Assembly: GCF_051251125.1 (NCBI RefSeq)
Contig: NZ_JBPCZL010000004.1
From: Carnimonas bestiolae
GTDB taxonomy: Bacteria > Pseudomonadota > Gammaproteobacteria > Pseudomonadales > Halomonadaceae
Direction: 5' to 3' (one strand)
DNA: 64,000 nucleotides
In this document: in pieces, positions 45,704 through 54,095 of the stretch
Numbering within the stretch: position 1 is the stretch's first letter
Layout: each line of letters opens with the position of its first letter
Made by a program: the position numbers and the translations under genes
Notes under the pieces: model-generated
Seen by the model: the letters and a program-made list of their open reading frames with translations, nothing else
Told to the model about the DNA's origin: nothing
The model's database searches: none

Positions 45704-47290
45704 ATGAGTTCTTCCATTACTCCTATCCGTCGTGCGCTGCTCAGCGTTTCCGATAAAACCGGCATTGTTGATCTGGCACGCGCGCTCACCGAGCGTGGCG
45801 TAGAGCTGCTATCGACCGGCGGCACCTACAAACTGCTCGCCAGCGAAGGCATCGAAGTGCGCGAAGTGTCCGATTACACCGGCTTCCCCGAGATAATGGA
45901 CGGTCGAGTAAAAACGCTGCACCCGAAGATTCATGGCGGAATTCTGGCGCGTCGCGGTCAGGACGATGACGTCATGAAGGCTCACGATATCGGCCCGATT
46001 GATATGGTGATCGTTAATCTTTACCCCTTTGAGCGCACCGTGGCGAACCCGGAGTGCAGCCTGGAAGACGCCATCGAAAACATCGATATCGGTGGCCCCA
46101 CCATGGTGCGCGCCTGCGCCAAGAACCACGCCTATACCACTATCGTGGTCGATAGCGGCGATTACCCGCGCGTCATTCAAGCGCTGGCCGATCAGGACGG
46201 CGGCATCGATCACGCGCTGCGCTTCGATCTGGCAGTGAAGGCGTTTGAGCATACCGCAGGCTACGATGCGGCCATAGCCGCCTACCTGGGGCGTAAGGTA
46301 GAGGATGAAGACACGCAGTTCCCGCGCACCTGGGGCGAGCGTTTCGTCAAGCGTGAAGAGATGCGCTACGGCGAAAATCCGCATCAGAGCGCAGCCTTCT
46401 ATGCTGAAACAGCGCCCAAGGAAGCCTCCATCGCTACCGCTCGGCAGCTGCAAGGCAAGGCGCTTTCCTACAACAACGTCGCCGACACCGACGCCGCGCT
46501 GGAATGCGTCAAGGCCTACAGCAAGCCCGCCTGCGTGATCGTAAAACACGCCAACCCCTGTGGCGTTGCGGTGGTGCCCGACAGCGAAGGCGGCATTCTC
46601 AGTGCCTATCAGCGCGCCTTTGCCACCGATCCTGAATCGGCCTTCGGCGGCATTATCGCCTTCAACCGCGAGCTGGACGGCGATACCGCCGCTGCCATTG
46701 TGGCCAAGCAGTTCGTCGAGGTGATCATTGCGCCCAGCGTTAGCCAAGCAGCGCGTGATGCGGTTGCCTCGAAGAAAAACGTGCGCTTGCTGGAATGTGG
46801 AGAATGGCCCGCTGAGCGCAGCGCCAGCTGGGACTACAAGCGCGTGAACGGCGGCCTGCTGGTGCAGAGCCGTGACATCGGTATGATCAACGCCGACGAG
46901 CTAAAAGTAGTGACGCAGCGCGCCCCCACCGAACGTGAGCTGCACGACCTGGTCTTCGCCTGGAAGGTTGCCAAGTTCGTTAAATCCAACGCGATTGTGT
47001 ACGCCAAGGAGCGCCAGACCATCGGCGTTGGCGCGGGCCAGATGAGCCGCGTGAACTCCGCGCGTATTGCGGCGATCAAGGCTGAGCAGGCAGGGCTGGA
47101 AGTTGCGGGTTCGGTAATGGCCAGCGATGCCTTCTTCCCCTTCCGCGATGGCATTGATAACGCTGCTGCCGCAGGCATCAGCGCAGTGATCCAGCCCGGC
47201 GGATCGATTCGCGATGATGAAGTCATCCAGGCCGCCGACGACGCGGGTATCGCGATGGTCTTCACCGGCATGCGCCACTTCCGCCACTAA
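45704..47290 (+). CDS. purH: Bifunctional AICAR formyltransferase / IMP cyclohydrolase
   Basis: Last two steps of IMP synthesis. 528 residues: the N-terminal MGS-like cyclohydrolase (LLSVSDKTGIVDLARALTERGVELLSTGGTYK, DGRVKTLHPKIHGG) and a C-terminal formyltransferase (KHANPCGVA with the catalytic Lys-His, and QPGGSIRDDEVI). Monocistronic. Confidence 0.99.
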   Translation: MSSSITPIRRALLSVSDKTGIVDLARALTERGVELLSTGGTYKLLASEGIEVREVSDYTGFPEIMDGRVKTLHPKIHGGILARRGQDDDVMKAHDIGPIDMVIVNLYPFERTVANPECSLEDAIENIDIGGPTMVRACAKNHAYTTIVVDSGDYPRVIQALADQDGGIDHALRFDLAVKAFEHTAGYDAAIAAYLGRKVEDEDTQFPRTWGERFVKREEMRYGENPHQSAAFYAETAPKEASIATARQLQGKALSYNNVADTDAALECVKAYSKPACVIVKHANPCGVAVVPDSEGGILSAYQRAFATDPESAFGGIIAFNRELDGDTAAAIVAKQFVEVIIAPSVSQAARDAVASKKNVRLLECGEWPAERSASWDYKRVNGGLLVQSRDIGMINADELKVVTQRAPTERELHDLVFAWKVAKFVKSNAIVYAKERQTIGVGAGQMSRVNSARIAAIKAEQAGLEVAGSVMASDAFFPFRDGIDNAAAAGISAVIQPGGSIRDDEVIQAADDAGIAMVFTGMRHFRH

Positions 47291-47405
47291 CGGCAACTGC
47301 ACAGCGGGCGCGTTCGAATCAATAAGATGAGACTGCCGCGCCCGCACCGTGTAGCGTGCGAATACGCAAAGCCCGCGAGCCATCCACCCTTGGCTATGCG
47401 CCAGC

Positions 47406-47444
47406 AAAAAAGCCGCCGCCCCTAAAACGGGACGGCGGCTTTCT
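47406..47444. terminator. Bidirectional terminator between purH and folE
   Basis: AAAAAAGCCGCCG...CGGCGGCTTTCT with a CCCCTAAAACGGGA apex, between convergent genes. Confidence 0.8.
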
Positions 47445-47466
47445 GCTTAATAGGGGCGCTGCTTGC

Positions 47467-48027
47467 TTAGCGATTACCCACCATGGCTAAAAATTCCCGG
47501 CGCATGTCCAGGTTGCTGCGCAGGCTACCCAGCATTACCGAGCTTTTCATGCTGGCGTGCTGCTTCTGCACGCCGCGCATCATCATGCACATATGCTGAG
47601 CCTCCACCACTACCGCTACCCCCGCGGCACCGGTCACCGCCTCAATGGCAGTGGCAATCTGATGGGTCAGCTCTTCCTGAATTTGCAGGCGACGCGCGTA
47701 CATATCGACGATGCGCGCGAACTTCGACAGTCCCAGCACCTTGCCCTGCGGAATATAGCCAATATGGCAGCGCCCGATAAAGGGCAGCATATGGTGCTCA
47801 CACAGGGAATAGAGCTCGATATCCTTGACTACTACCAGTTCGTCGCTGGCGGAGGAAAACACCGCGCCGTTAACGATTTCATCCAGCGATTGATGATAGC
47901 CGCGGGTGAGATACTGCATCGCCTTGGCGGCGCGTTGTGGCGTGTCGAGCAGCCCTTCACGCTGCGGATCTTCACCGATATTGCTCAAAATCTCGCGGTA
48001 ATGACCCGCCAGAAAATCGTCACTCAT
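47467..48027 (-). CDS. folE: GTP cyclohydrolase I
   Basis: First step of tetrahydrofolate synthesis, GTP to dihydroneopterin triphosphate. 186 residues: zinc ligands in LCEHHMLPFIGRCHIGYIP and CMMMRGVQK, and DTPQRAAKAMQYLTRGY. The ATG at 48027 has GGAAG upstream; the longer frame to 48144 lacks family support. Confidence 0.97.
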   Translation of the reverse strand: MSDDFLAGHYREILSNIGEDPQREGLLDTPQRAAKAMQYLTRGYHQSLDEIVNGAVFSSASDELVVVKDIELYSLCEHHMLPFIGRCHIGYIPQGKVLGLSKFARIVDMYARRLQIQEELTHQIATAIEAVTGAAGVAVVVEAQHMCMMMRGVQKQHASMKSSVMLGSLRSNLDMRREFLAMVGNR

Positions 48028-48180
48028 GAATACTTCCAAACAAAAAAGCGGAGAGGTGGCGACCCTCGCTAAGAGCGGTGGCCGCACACAATGATGGCAG
48101 CATTCTAGCTGATTTCGCCCTTTTCGGACACACTCGCCCAGCAACAGCCTCTGCTACCGCCAGCAGCATGCCAAAATGCG

Positions 48181-49164
48181 CTAGGCCAGCCATTGCGGCT
48201 GTTCCAGGCCGAGTCGCTGTACTTCCAGCGCGCGCACGTGATCACGCCAGAAATCACTCGATTCCATCCACGGAAATGCTTGCGGGAAAGCAGGATCATG
48301 CCAGCGGTTAAGAATCCAGGCGCTGTGGCGCATCAAGCGGCAGGTACGCAGCAGCGGAATCCACGCCAACTCACGGCGGTCGAACTCACGGTACTCTTCG
48401 TACCCTTCGATAATTTCGGATAACTGTGCCTGGGTGTCCTGTTCGTGATGCTCGCTTAGCAGCATCCACAGGTCCTGCACCGCAGGTGCGTAGCCGCAAT
48501 CGTCGAAGTCGACCAACGCAAACTGCTCACCATCACCGAGAATATTGCCCGGATGGCAATCGCCATGCACGGCGATAGAGGCCACGTTTGGCAGCGACAT
48601 GCGACCGATCGTGCGCACAATCGCCTCGGATACAGCAGCGTAATCATCGCGGGTGGTGCCGCTTAAGCGTCCGCTGGACAGCACCGCATCGCGGCTTTCC
48701 TTGCATAGGCTGGCAGCGTCAAAGCGCGGCCGGTGCGGCAGCGATAGCGAGGCACTGCTGGCATGCAGCCGGCCAATGGTTTGCCCCAGCGCAAATAGCT
48801 GCCCCATGTCATCCAGCTCAGGCGCACGACCGCGCAGTTGAGGAAACAGCGCCAAACGCTGCCCTTCCACGTGGAACAGGCTGACACCCTCCGCATTGCG
48901 CCATACGTCCCCCACCGGCACGCCCGCCGACGCTAATTGCCCCAACAGTCGGTGCTCGTCTGCGATGGCGGCATCGCTCCAGCGCTCTGGGCGGTAAAAC
49001 TTGGCGACCCACGGCGTAAGGTCTTCATCGCGGAAGGCATACACGCGATTTTCATAGCTATTCAGTGCGAAGGGTTCTGAGCCAATACCGAAACCGGCTT
49101 TCTCAATGGCGCGCACCATGCGCGATGGGCTTAAGTCGGAGAACGGCGGGGAGAGAGAAGCCAT
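48181..49164 (-). CDS. srkA: Stress response kinase A (YihE/RdoA family)
   Basis: Cytoplasmic Ser/Thr protein kinase of the aminoglycoside-phosphotransferase fold, linked to envelope stress protection in E. coli. 327 residues: FALNSYENRVYAF, the catalytic loop VAIHGDCHPGNIL-like sequence VHGDCHPGNILGDG, and the metal loop LVDFDDCGYAPAVQDLWML. AAGGG precedes the ATG at 49164. Confidence 0.94.
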   Translation of the reverse strand: MASLSPPFSDLSPSRMVRAIEKAGFGIGSEPFALNSYENRVYAFRDEDLTPWVAKFYRPERWSDAAIADEHRLLGQLASAGVPVGDVWRNAEGVSLFHVEGQRLALFPQLRGRAPELDDMGQLFALGQTIGRLHASSASLSLPHRPRFDAASLCKESRDAVLSSGRLSGTTRDDYAAVSEAIVRTIGRMSLPNVASIAVHGDCHPGNILGDGEQFALVDFDDCGYAPAVQDLWMLLSEHHEQDTQAQLSEIIEGYEEYREFDRRELAWIPLLRTCRLMRHSAWILNRWHDPAFPQAFPWMESSDFWRDHVRALEVQRLGLEQPQWLA

Positions 49165-49190
49165 GAGCAAGCCCTTAACGTGCAAAAGAC

Positions 49191-49427
49191 TCAGTGTAGC
49201 CCAGCCCCAAGCCGGTAATGAAGAACCATTGTGACGAGGATGGCGACCGCGAAGGCAATAAAGGCCGCCGTCTTCACTTCACGTGCGAACGAGAGTCGCT
49301 GCGATGGCGCATCGGCCAGCGGCCACCAGCGACCGTTACGATAACGCCAGCGCCCCCAGCACAGCAGAGTGACCAACAGCGCCACGACCAGCAGCACTAC
49401 GCCCAAAAGGGAAGGCAGCGTTAGCAT
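49191..49427 (-). CDS. Small two-helix inner-membrane protein, unknown
   Basis: 78 residues from the ATG at 49427 (a GTG at 49439 is in frame). Two hydrophobic segments (about 5-26 and 52-70) flank a short basic loop RWRYRNGRWWPL...SFAREVK. It resembles the DUF2909 pattern of small twin-helix proteins only loosely. It ends 26 bp before the srkA start codon on the same strand and may be its operon partner. Confidence 0.65.
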   Translation of the reverse strand: MLTLPSLLGVVLLVVALLVTLLCWGRWRYRNGRWWPLADAPSQRLSFAREVKTAAFIAFAVAILVTMVLHYRLGAGLH

Positions 49428-49743
49428 GATGCTTGCCACCTTTCGACATCTGAGTTTTCTTTACATAGTCTTAATATCATCATGAATCGCTTCTACTTAT
49501 GCGTATTACTCGCGCTTTAGATACCCCTACAAGACGTCTGGGCATCGACGGCGCTTTTTGTTACCGGTAGACTTCGGGATCGATTAAAGGCTCAGTTTAG
49601 TGTTCAGCGAGCTTCAAGAGCAGCCCCCAACCAATGCGCCGCTAATGGCCATTCATGGGAGAGCCGCTCTGCACAATAACGCAGCATTCGCACAGATCGC
49701 ACGTACACGTATGGAGAGTACGTGCTGTTTCAAGGAGTAATTG
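49428..49743. other. Divergent intergenic region before the 59-residue membrane protein gene
   Basis: 316 bp, no gene seen apart from regulatory signals, including the inverted repeat at 49699-49725. Confidence 0.5.
49699..49725 (+). promoter_or_regulatory. Perfect 8-bp inverted repeat upstream of a small membrane gene
   Basis: GCACGTAC and GTACGTGC arms with an 11-bp spacer, ending 7 bp before the AAGGAG ribosome site. It could be an operator or a leader hairpin masking translation. Confidence 0.45.
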
Positions 49744-49923
49744 ATGATCGTCGCCGATTCTCAAGCGCCGATTGAGTGGCTGATGCAGGTGCTCCCTTAT
49801 ATTGGCGGAGCCTTAGCCATTTTCGTAGTAGTGATGCTGATTGTAGGGAAGTTCTGGATATTCCCTCATCCTTCCACCCGCCATGCGCGCAATCGTCGCA
49901 AGCGGGGCAGACGCACGTCCTAA
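49744..49923 (+). CDS. Small single-pass membrane protein, unknown
   Basis: 59 residues: MIVADSQAPIEWLMQVLPY, a hydrophobic helix IGGALAIFVVVMLIVGKFWIF, then a very basic tail (RHARNRRKRGRRTS). AAGGAG lies seven bases before the ATG. Its stop overlaps the convergent comF stop by 4 bp. I do not recognise the family. Confidence 0.65.
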   Translation: MIVADSQAPIEWLMQVLPYIGGALAIFVVVMLIVGKFWIFPHPSTRHARNRRKRGRRTS

Positions 49924-50663
49924 GCGTGTTTGGCCGCGGGGGTACGCGCCAGCGCTAGCCCCCCGACCCACTCGGCCCCTGCCTCGAAACAAGCGCGGGC
50001 CAGCACCTCCAGGGTGGCACCGGTCGTCATCACATCATCGAACAGCAGCACCCTGGCTGGCAACGGCCCGCTAATCGCAAAAAGATCACTGATATTGCGC
50101 CACCGCTCTTCACGCCGCAGGCCGCGCTGACTACCCACGCTGTAGCGCCGCTTCGCCGCTAGCAGCGGTTTCCCCAGCGCCTTCGCCAAACGTTTTGCCA
50201 ACCACTGGACGTGATCGAAACCACGCTGACGCTGGCGGATCACATCCGGCGGCACCGCCACAATCGCCTCGCACTGCCACAGCGACTCCAAACGCTCGCT
50301 TGGTGAAGCGGCGCTAAGCACGCTTAACGCCAGCTCCAACAGCAGCCGCCCTGCATGCAAATTGCCGCTGCTTTTATAGCGCCGCACCAACCACTCGACT
50401 TCATGCTGCAGCACCAACGGCACCCAACACTGGTGCAACAGCCCCGGCGCAACCTGACAGCGCTCGCACTCCCGTTGCCCCACTGCCGCTGCGTGTTCAG
50501 CCATCGGCACCGCGCACAACCAGCACGCGTGATCATTACGCGGCAACGCCCTGAAGCAACGTTCACACCACGGCAGCCCCACCATTGCCCTACCGCGACA
50601 CAGTGGGCAAAAGCCCGGCAGCCAGCGCAGCAAGAGCCGCTCGTGCCAACCGAATAATTCCAT
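49920..50663 (-). CDS. comF: ComF family phosphoribosyltransferase-like protein
   Basis: 247 residues: an N-terminal zinc ribbon (CPLCRG, CERC, CWLC, CERC), then a PRTase domain with VPPDVIRQRQRGFDHVQWLA, SQRGLRREERWRNI and the PRPP loop VLLFDDVMTTGATLE. ComF proteins assist DNA uptake or processing of incoming single strands in competent bacteria, with wider unknown roles. It lies just before tRNA-Leu, outside the prophage. Confidence 0.94.
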   Translation of the reverse strand: MELFGWHERLLLRWLPGFCPLCRGRAMVGLPWCERCFRALPRNDHACWLCAVPMAEHAAAVGQRECERCQVAPGLLHQCWVPLVLQHEVEWLVRRYKSSGNLHAGRLLLELALSVLSAASPSERLESLWQCEAIVAVPPDVIRQRQRGFDHVQWLAKRLAKALGKPLLAAKRRYSVGSQRGLRREERWRNISDLFAISGPLPARVLLFDDVMTTGATLEVLARACFEAGAEWVGGLALARTPAAKHA

Positions 50664-50782
50664 TTTGTACGCCTTTGATCGCCATCAACGAAGGCGACAT
50701 TCGGCAGAAACTGGCGTGAATTTAGGCCGTTAGCAAAATCAGTCTTGCGATTCGCGATATGGCTAGGCATAATGCGCAGCGC

Positions 50783-50867
50783 GCCGACCTGGTGGAATTG
50801 GTAGACACGCTAGATTTAGGTTCTAGTGCCTTATGGTGTGAGAGTTCGAGTCTCTCGGTCGGCACCA
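50783..50867 (+). tRNA. tRNA-Leu (anticodon UAG)
   Basis: 85 nt including encoded CCA. The acceptor GCCGACC pairs with GGTCGGC, the anticodon loop TTTAGGT lies within CTAGA/TCTAG stems, a long type-II variable arm is present, and the T-loop is TTCGAGT. It is the insertion target of the prophage: the integrase stop lies 3 bp beyond the CCA. Confidence 0.97.
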
Positions 50868-50870
50868 CCG
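50840..50870. other. Presumed attL at the tRNA-Leu 3' end
   Basis: The tRNA is intact and abuts int, so the attachment core must lie in its 3' part (variable arm, T-arm, acceptor, CCA). The matching attR copy is outside the window, so the exact core length is unknown. Confidence 0.55.
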
Positions 50871-51977
50871 TTAACCCCCTGTTTTTCCTTTCTTTTTAGC
50901 TCCTCCTGCAAAATCTTCTAAACTCACTAGATTTTCAACGTGACCAAAACGTGACTGAAGTTTGTTCACGGCATCCCTTACACGGTTAGGCGATAGGTGC
51001 GCATATTTCTCCGTCATGGTGACGCTTGAGTGCCCTAGTAAATCCTTAATCTCCATCATTGGGACGCCCTTTGATACCAACCATGCGGCGCAGGTGTGGC
51101 GCAGATCGTGGATGCGAAAATTGTCAATCCCAGCTCGCGCGCACGCCGTTTTGAACGTCGATCGAATCGAGGTTAAACGGTCACCATTGGATTTCGAGAA
51201 CACCCAACGACTACCCGGACAATGCTCAGCACAAAAGCGTTTCCGGTTCCTTAGCACAGCAATCGCAGTATCATTCAGGGGTACTGACCGGCGTCTTGCT
51301 GACTTAGTGTGCTCCGCTTCTAGCCAGACAAGTGAATTCACGAAGTCGACGCGCCTCCAATCCAGCTGAAGCATTTCGTTCATCCGCATTCCAGTGTTCA
51401 GCGCCAGCCGTACAAAGTCGCCGATTTGATCACCAAAGCGCTTACTGTTGCGTACTTCCTGCTCGAGGCGTGCAGCCTCGGCCTCAGTTATCCAGCGAAT
51501 CCGAGCTTCCGGCTCTCGGAGCATGCGCCCCTTTACCGGGTTCGGGAGGCGCCACTCATACTCGGTGACTGCATGATTGATCGCCGAGGATAGCAACGCT
51601 AGTTCTCGGTTGATCGTTGCATTAGAAACATTCGCCCCCCTGCGGAACCTGATGTAGTCACGTATATCCTGAGCCGCAAGAGAGGACATCTCCCTTCCCG
51701 AAAAATGCTCCCTCAAACGCTTTGCCTGGTGCCTGATCGTCTCGAATGATCGCAGGTCCTGCGCGTGCTCCAAGTACATCAGCAGCACATCTTCAAAATA
51801 GCGATCTGGCTGCCTGTCCCAATGTTGTTGCTGGTACAACTGAGCGCGCCACTTTCCCTCTAACGCGCGTGCTTCCTCTCGGTTTGACGTCCCAGTAGAT
51901 CGTCTAATTTTTTTGCCGCCTCCCGGCGGGCTGATAGCGACCCAATAGTGGGCGCTGTCCGGTCGTTTGTAAGGCAT
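50871..51977 (-). CDS. int: Tyrosine-type phage integrase
   Basis: Site-specific recombinase for integration into tRNA-Leu. 368 residues: an N-terminal arm-binding and SAM-like region (about 1-150) and a catalytic domain with Arg in LNTGMRMNEML, HDLRHTCAAWLV, LLGHSSVTMTEKYAHLSP (His and nucleophile Tyr). GAGGATGCTCC precedes the ATG. Its first ~118 bp overlap the gene upstream. Confidence 0.95.
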   Translation of the reverse strand: MPYKRPDSAHYWVAISPPGGGKKIRRSTGTSNREEARALEGKWRAQLYQQQHWDRQPDRYFEDVLLMYLEHAQDLRSFETIRHQAKRLREHFSGREMSSLAAQDIRDYIRFRRGANVSNATINRELALLSSAINHAVTEYEWRLPNPVKGRMLREPEARIRWITEAEAARLEQEVRNSKRFGDQIGDFVRLALNTGMRMNEMLQLDWRRVDFVNSLVWLEAEHTKSARRRSVPLNDTAIAVLRNRKRFCAEHCPGSRWVFSKSNGDRLTSIRSTFKTACARAGIDNFRIHDLRHTCAAWLVSKGVPMMEIKDLLGHSSVTMTEKYAHLSPNRVRDAVNKLQSRFGHVENLVSLEDFAGGAKKKGKTGG

Positions 51978-52219
51978 GGAGCATCCTCGATTCCAGTAGC
52001 ATCCACGCCGCGCGCGGAATAATCATTGCTGCGTTTGCTATTTGGGTCAATCTCCGCATAGTTGAGCAGAGACCCTAGCGTTACTCGTCGCCCGTGCGCC
52101 CTGCCCTTGGTTGAGAGTTCGCCCTGCCGCACGAGGGTACGCACCCGCGTTACGCTGCAACCGAGAAGCTGCGCGGTTTCCGCGTATGTGTACTGTAACT
52201 TTGTTAGCTGAGCGATCAT
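51860..52219 (-). CDS. Excisionase-like helix-turn-helix protein
   Basis: 119 residues: MerR/excisionase-type winged helix YTYAETAQLLGCSVTRVRTLVRQGEL ... GRRVTLGSLLNYAEI, then a polar tail read in another frame through the start of int. AGGAGG before the ATG at 52219 is strong. Its place next to int suggests recombination directionality; a regulatory role is possible too. Confidence 0.7.
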   Translation of the reverse strand: MIAQLTKLQYTYAETAQLLGCSVTRVRTLVRQGELSTKGRAHGRRVTLGSLLNYAEIDPNSKRSNDYSARGVDATGIEDAPCLTNDRTAPTIGSLSARREAAKKLDDLLGRQTERKHAR

Positions 52220-52247
52220 GTAAAAGCCTCCTATCCGGGCAATTTGT

Positions 52248-52592
52248 CTAGTCTCCGTTGTATGCGCCGTTGCCATAACCGCGCGCTGCGTCGCTGCGTC
52301 TGTCTCGCTCGCTCTTAACAGCCTCACGCACGCCTGGTGTGTTCAGCAGACGCCGGTACTGCTGACGAGCTATGTCTATGCGACTCTCTGCTGCGTTAAG
52401 CCGTTGCCGCATGATTGCCACCAGTTCGTCGTGGGACAGCGGCTCGCCCTCCTCACCAACCAAACCCGAGCCATCGCAATAGGCGCATGGTCCAGAACTA
52501 AATAGGCCTCGGACGATCCCGAGGCCTTGGCACTGATCACATTGTGCTGTGGGTGGTGGCTGCCAGTGCAGCGGTCGGGTTTTGTTAGCCAT
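52248..52592 (-). CDS. Phage protein with two CxxCxGxG-type zinc motifs
   Basis: 114 residues. CDQCQGLG and CAYCDGSG (about 18-45) form a DnaJ-like zinc ribbon, followed by a helical C-terminal half. It overlaps the exonuclease gene by 8 bp. Function unknown; similar small ribbon proteins are common in phage early regions. Confidence 0.7.
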   Translation of the reverse strand: MANKTRPLHWQPPPTAQCDQCQGLGIVRGLFSSGPCAYCDGSGLVGEEGEPLSHDELVAIMRQRLNAAESRIDIARQQYRRLLNTPGVREAVKSERDRRSDAARGYGNGAYNGD

Positions 52593-53118
52593 TGCGACCG
52601 TTAACCTGTTCGCCCTCGCGCATAACGTCCCGTACCTGCATGAATTTCAGCACGTCCTCTAACTGAGCCTTGGCGTCGCTCAGGGCGCTGTGTGACTGAC
52701 GGGGCTTAGTGTGTCCGACGAGCATACGCGCCGTTCGAACGTCCCTCTCCTGCCAAAAATCCCATGGCCTGCCTTTTCCGAAATCCACTAGGATGTCACA
52801 GTCAAAGGAGGGGGAATTTCCCCAGACCAACGTGCGCTTTCCGAGATTTGCATTAAAAAACTCTCGCAGGGTCTCGATGGCGGTCCATAGGTCTATCCTG
52901 GGGGAATCTGTCTGCTGTTTTCGGTTTGCCTCACTCTGTTCAAACCACCACAACATCGTGTCGGCATCGACAACGCGCCCATTAGCTATTTGGGCGTCAA
53001 TGTTCGGGAATATTTCCAGCTCGGCGCCGGTGTCGGTGACGATCGCAGCCGACAGGATCACAGAGTTTTTGGCGATACCCAGTGTTTCTAGGTCAATGCT
53101 GATGTGTTTAGCCTTCAC
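52585..53118 (-). CDS. 3'-5' exonuclease of the DnaQ/exonuclease VIII-like fold
   Basis: 177 residues from a GTG at 53118 with GGAGG seven bases upstream. The motifs SIDLETLG (ExoI: D-x-E), LVWGNSPSFDCDIL (ExoII: N...D) and HSALSDAKAQLEDVL (ExoIII: H-x4-D) are complete. It resembles the Rv2179c/phage exonuclease group. It probably processes phage DNA ends or RNA. Confidence 0.85.
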   Translation of the reverse strand: MKAKHISIDLETLGIAKNSVILSAAIVTDTGAELEIFPNIDAQIANGRVVDADTMLWWFEQSEANRKQQTDSPRIDLWTAIETLREFFNANLGKRTLVWGNSPSFDCDILVDFGKGRPWDFWQERDVRTARMLVGHTKPRQSHSALSDAKAQLEDVLKFMQVRDVMREGEQVNGRNG

Positions 53119-53165
53119 GCAATTTCCTCCAGGCAAAAATAAAGCCGCTCAGGGCGGCAATTTGT
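53118..53165 (-). promoter_or_regulatory. Hairpin + U-run + Shine-Dalgarno linker before the exonuclease gene
   Basis: On the minus strand: GCCGCCCTGAGCGGC, then TTTATTTTT, then GCCTGGAGG and the GTG start. It looks like a terminator placed directly before a ribosome site. Confidence 0.6.
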
Positions 53166-53194
53166 AGCTATCGGTTGTTGGTTCAGCTAGCCGT

Positions 53195-53542
53195 TTATCC
53201 GGTGGCCTTTGTCTCTGATATTGCATTTGTGCGCACCGTTTGCTCTTCTCCAATTGCTGGCTCGCCGGTCGTTACGTGGAGGCCGCAAAAAGGGCAGTAG
53301 GAGTGCCTAATTAGAGGGCGCTCCTTTTTATTAATGAATCCGCCGCTCTTCTTCGGTTTTTTATATTTGAAAATAAATGGGGTGGCCGTGTATTCACCGA
53401 GCGTTGAATTATTTTCGTTACTAGAAACGCAGAGCATGGTGTCACCGATTTCGGCCTCATCAACTATGCAGTTATCAACCAACTGGGATTTCAATTTCTC
53501 GGTGCATTCATTAGTTACACGGGATATACAATCGCAGTACAT
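53195..53542 (-). CDS. Hypothetical phage protein with a C-terminal CPFCG motif
   Basis: 115 residues with Cys-rich N terminus (MYCDCISRVTNECTEKL) and YCPFCGLH late in the protein. The two ends could make one metal site. GGAGG precedes the ATG. The family is not recognised. Confidence 0.6.
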   Translation of the reverse strand: MYCDCISRVTNECTEKLKSQLVDNCIVDEAEIGDTMLCVSSNENNSTLGEYTATPFIFKYKKPKKSGGFINKKERPLIRHSYCPFCGLHVTTGEPAIGEEQTVRTNAISETKATG

Positions 53543-53582
53543 AAAATCCTCCGGGCAAAAACAAACCGCTTAGCGGTCGGTT
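53540..53582 (-). promoter_or_regulatory. Hairpin + U-run + Shine-Dalgarno linker before the 115-residue gene
   Basis: On the minus strand: ACCGCTAAGCGGT, then TTGTTTTT, GCCCGGAGGATTTT and ATG. Same design as at 53118-53165. Confidence 0.6.
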
Positions 53583-53631
53583 ATTCAGAATCTACTGGTG
53601 GCTCGGGCAGTGGCTGCCAGTGGGTTGGCAC
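53581..53631 (-). pseudogene. Remnant of a DUF551-type phage protein C terminus
   Basis: A 16-codon frame reads THWQPLPEPP, which is the usual ending of DUF551 proteins (THWMPLPEPP). A stop lies just upstream in frame, so only the end remains. Confidence 0.4.
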
Positions 53632-53658
53632 CTCTTAATCTCGGGCGCTCTATCCCGA

Positions 53659-53967
53659 TCAGTCCTCAACAACTACTTCCTGCATTTCGTAGTTGCATTT
53701 GCATGAGATTCCCTCCCAACTGTTGCCGTCCTCGTCGCACTCTTCTTCATCGAGATTTTCTGGCCTATCCTCTATATCTGTTTTTGTTGCCCGCATCACA
53801 ACCCTGGCTATCACAATTTCATCAACCCCCTCGGGCCATCCAAAACCCCATGAATCATCGCGACATTCCTCAATTATTTCTCTTGCATGTTTTTTCGCGT
53901 CGTCAATGCTGGCGAAATAACCGAAATAGTTATCAGCGGGATCGCAAACTACATATTTAGCATTCAT
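53659..53967 (-). CDS. Hypothetical acidic phage protein
   Basis: 102 residues, strongly acidic in the second half (PENLDEEECDEDGNSWEG) and ending with a CKCNYEMQEVVVED tail. GAGG lies seven bases before the ATG. It starts 3 bp after the stop of the 41-residue ORF upstream. Acidic DNA-mimic-like composition is seen, but no function is claimed. Confidence 0.6.
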   Translation of the reverse strand: MNAKYVVCDPADNYFGYFASIDDAKKHAREIIEECRDDSWGFGWPEGVDEIVIARVVMRATKTDIEDRPENLDEEECDEDGNSWEGISCKCNYEMQEVVVED

Positions 53968-53969
53968 TC

Positions 53970-54095
53970 TTAATCCTCAATAAACGGGCACATAAACCAA
54001 ACGAACGCCGGACATGCCAGCGCGTGATTTTGCAGCCAGTCGGGTATGTTGATGGGTAGGGATAGTTGGTTATCGGGTGAAAGTGGGTCGATCAT
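53970..54095 (-). CDS. 41-residue phage microprotein coupled to the Dam gene
   Basis: Begins MIDPLSPDNQLSLPINIPDW and ends FMCPFIED. Its ATG overlaps the methylase TGA (ATGA), and its stop is 3 bp from the next start, with that gene's ribosome site inside its last codons. The spacing, not the sequence, is the evidence for it. Confidence 0.55.
   Translation of the reverse strand: MIDPLSPDNQLSLPINIPDWLQNHALACPAFVWFMCPFIED

Noticed and set aside
51860..51977. Frameshift between the excisionase-like gene and int
   Set aside because: Both have their own strong ribosome sites and complete domains; the overlap is a normal phage gene overlap.
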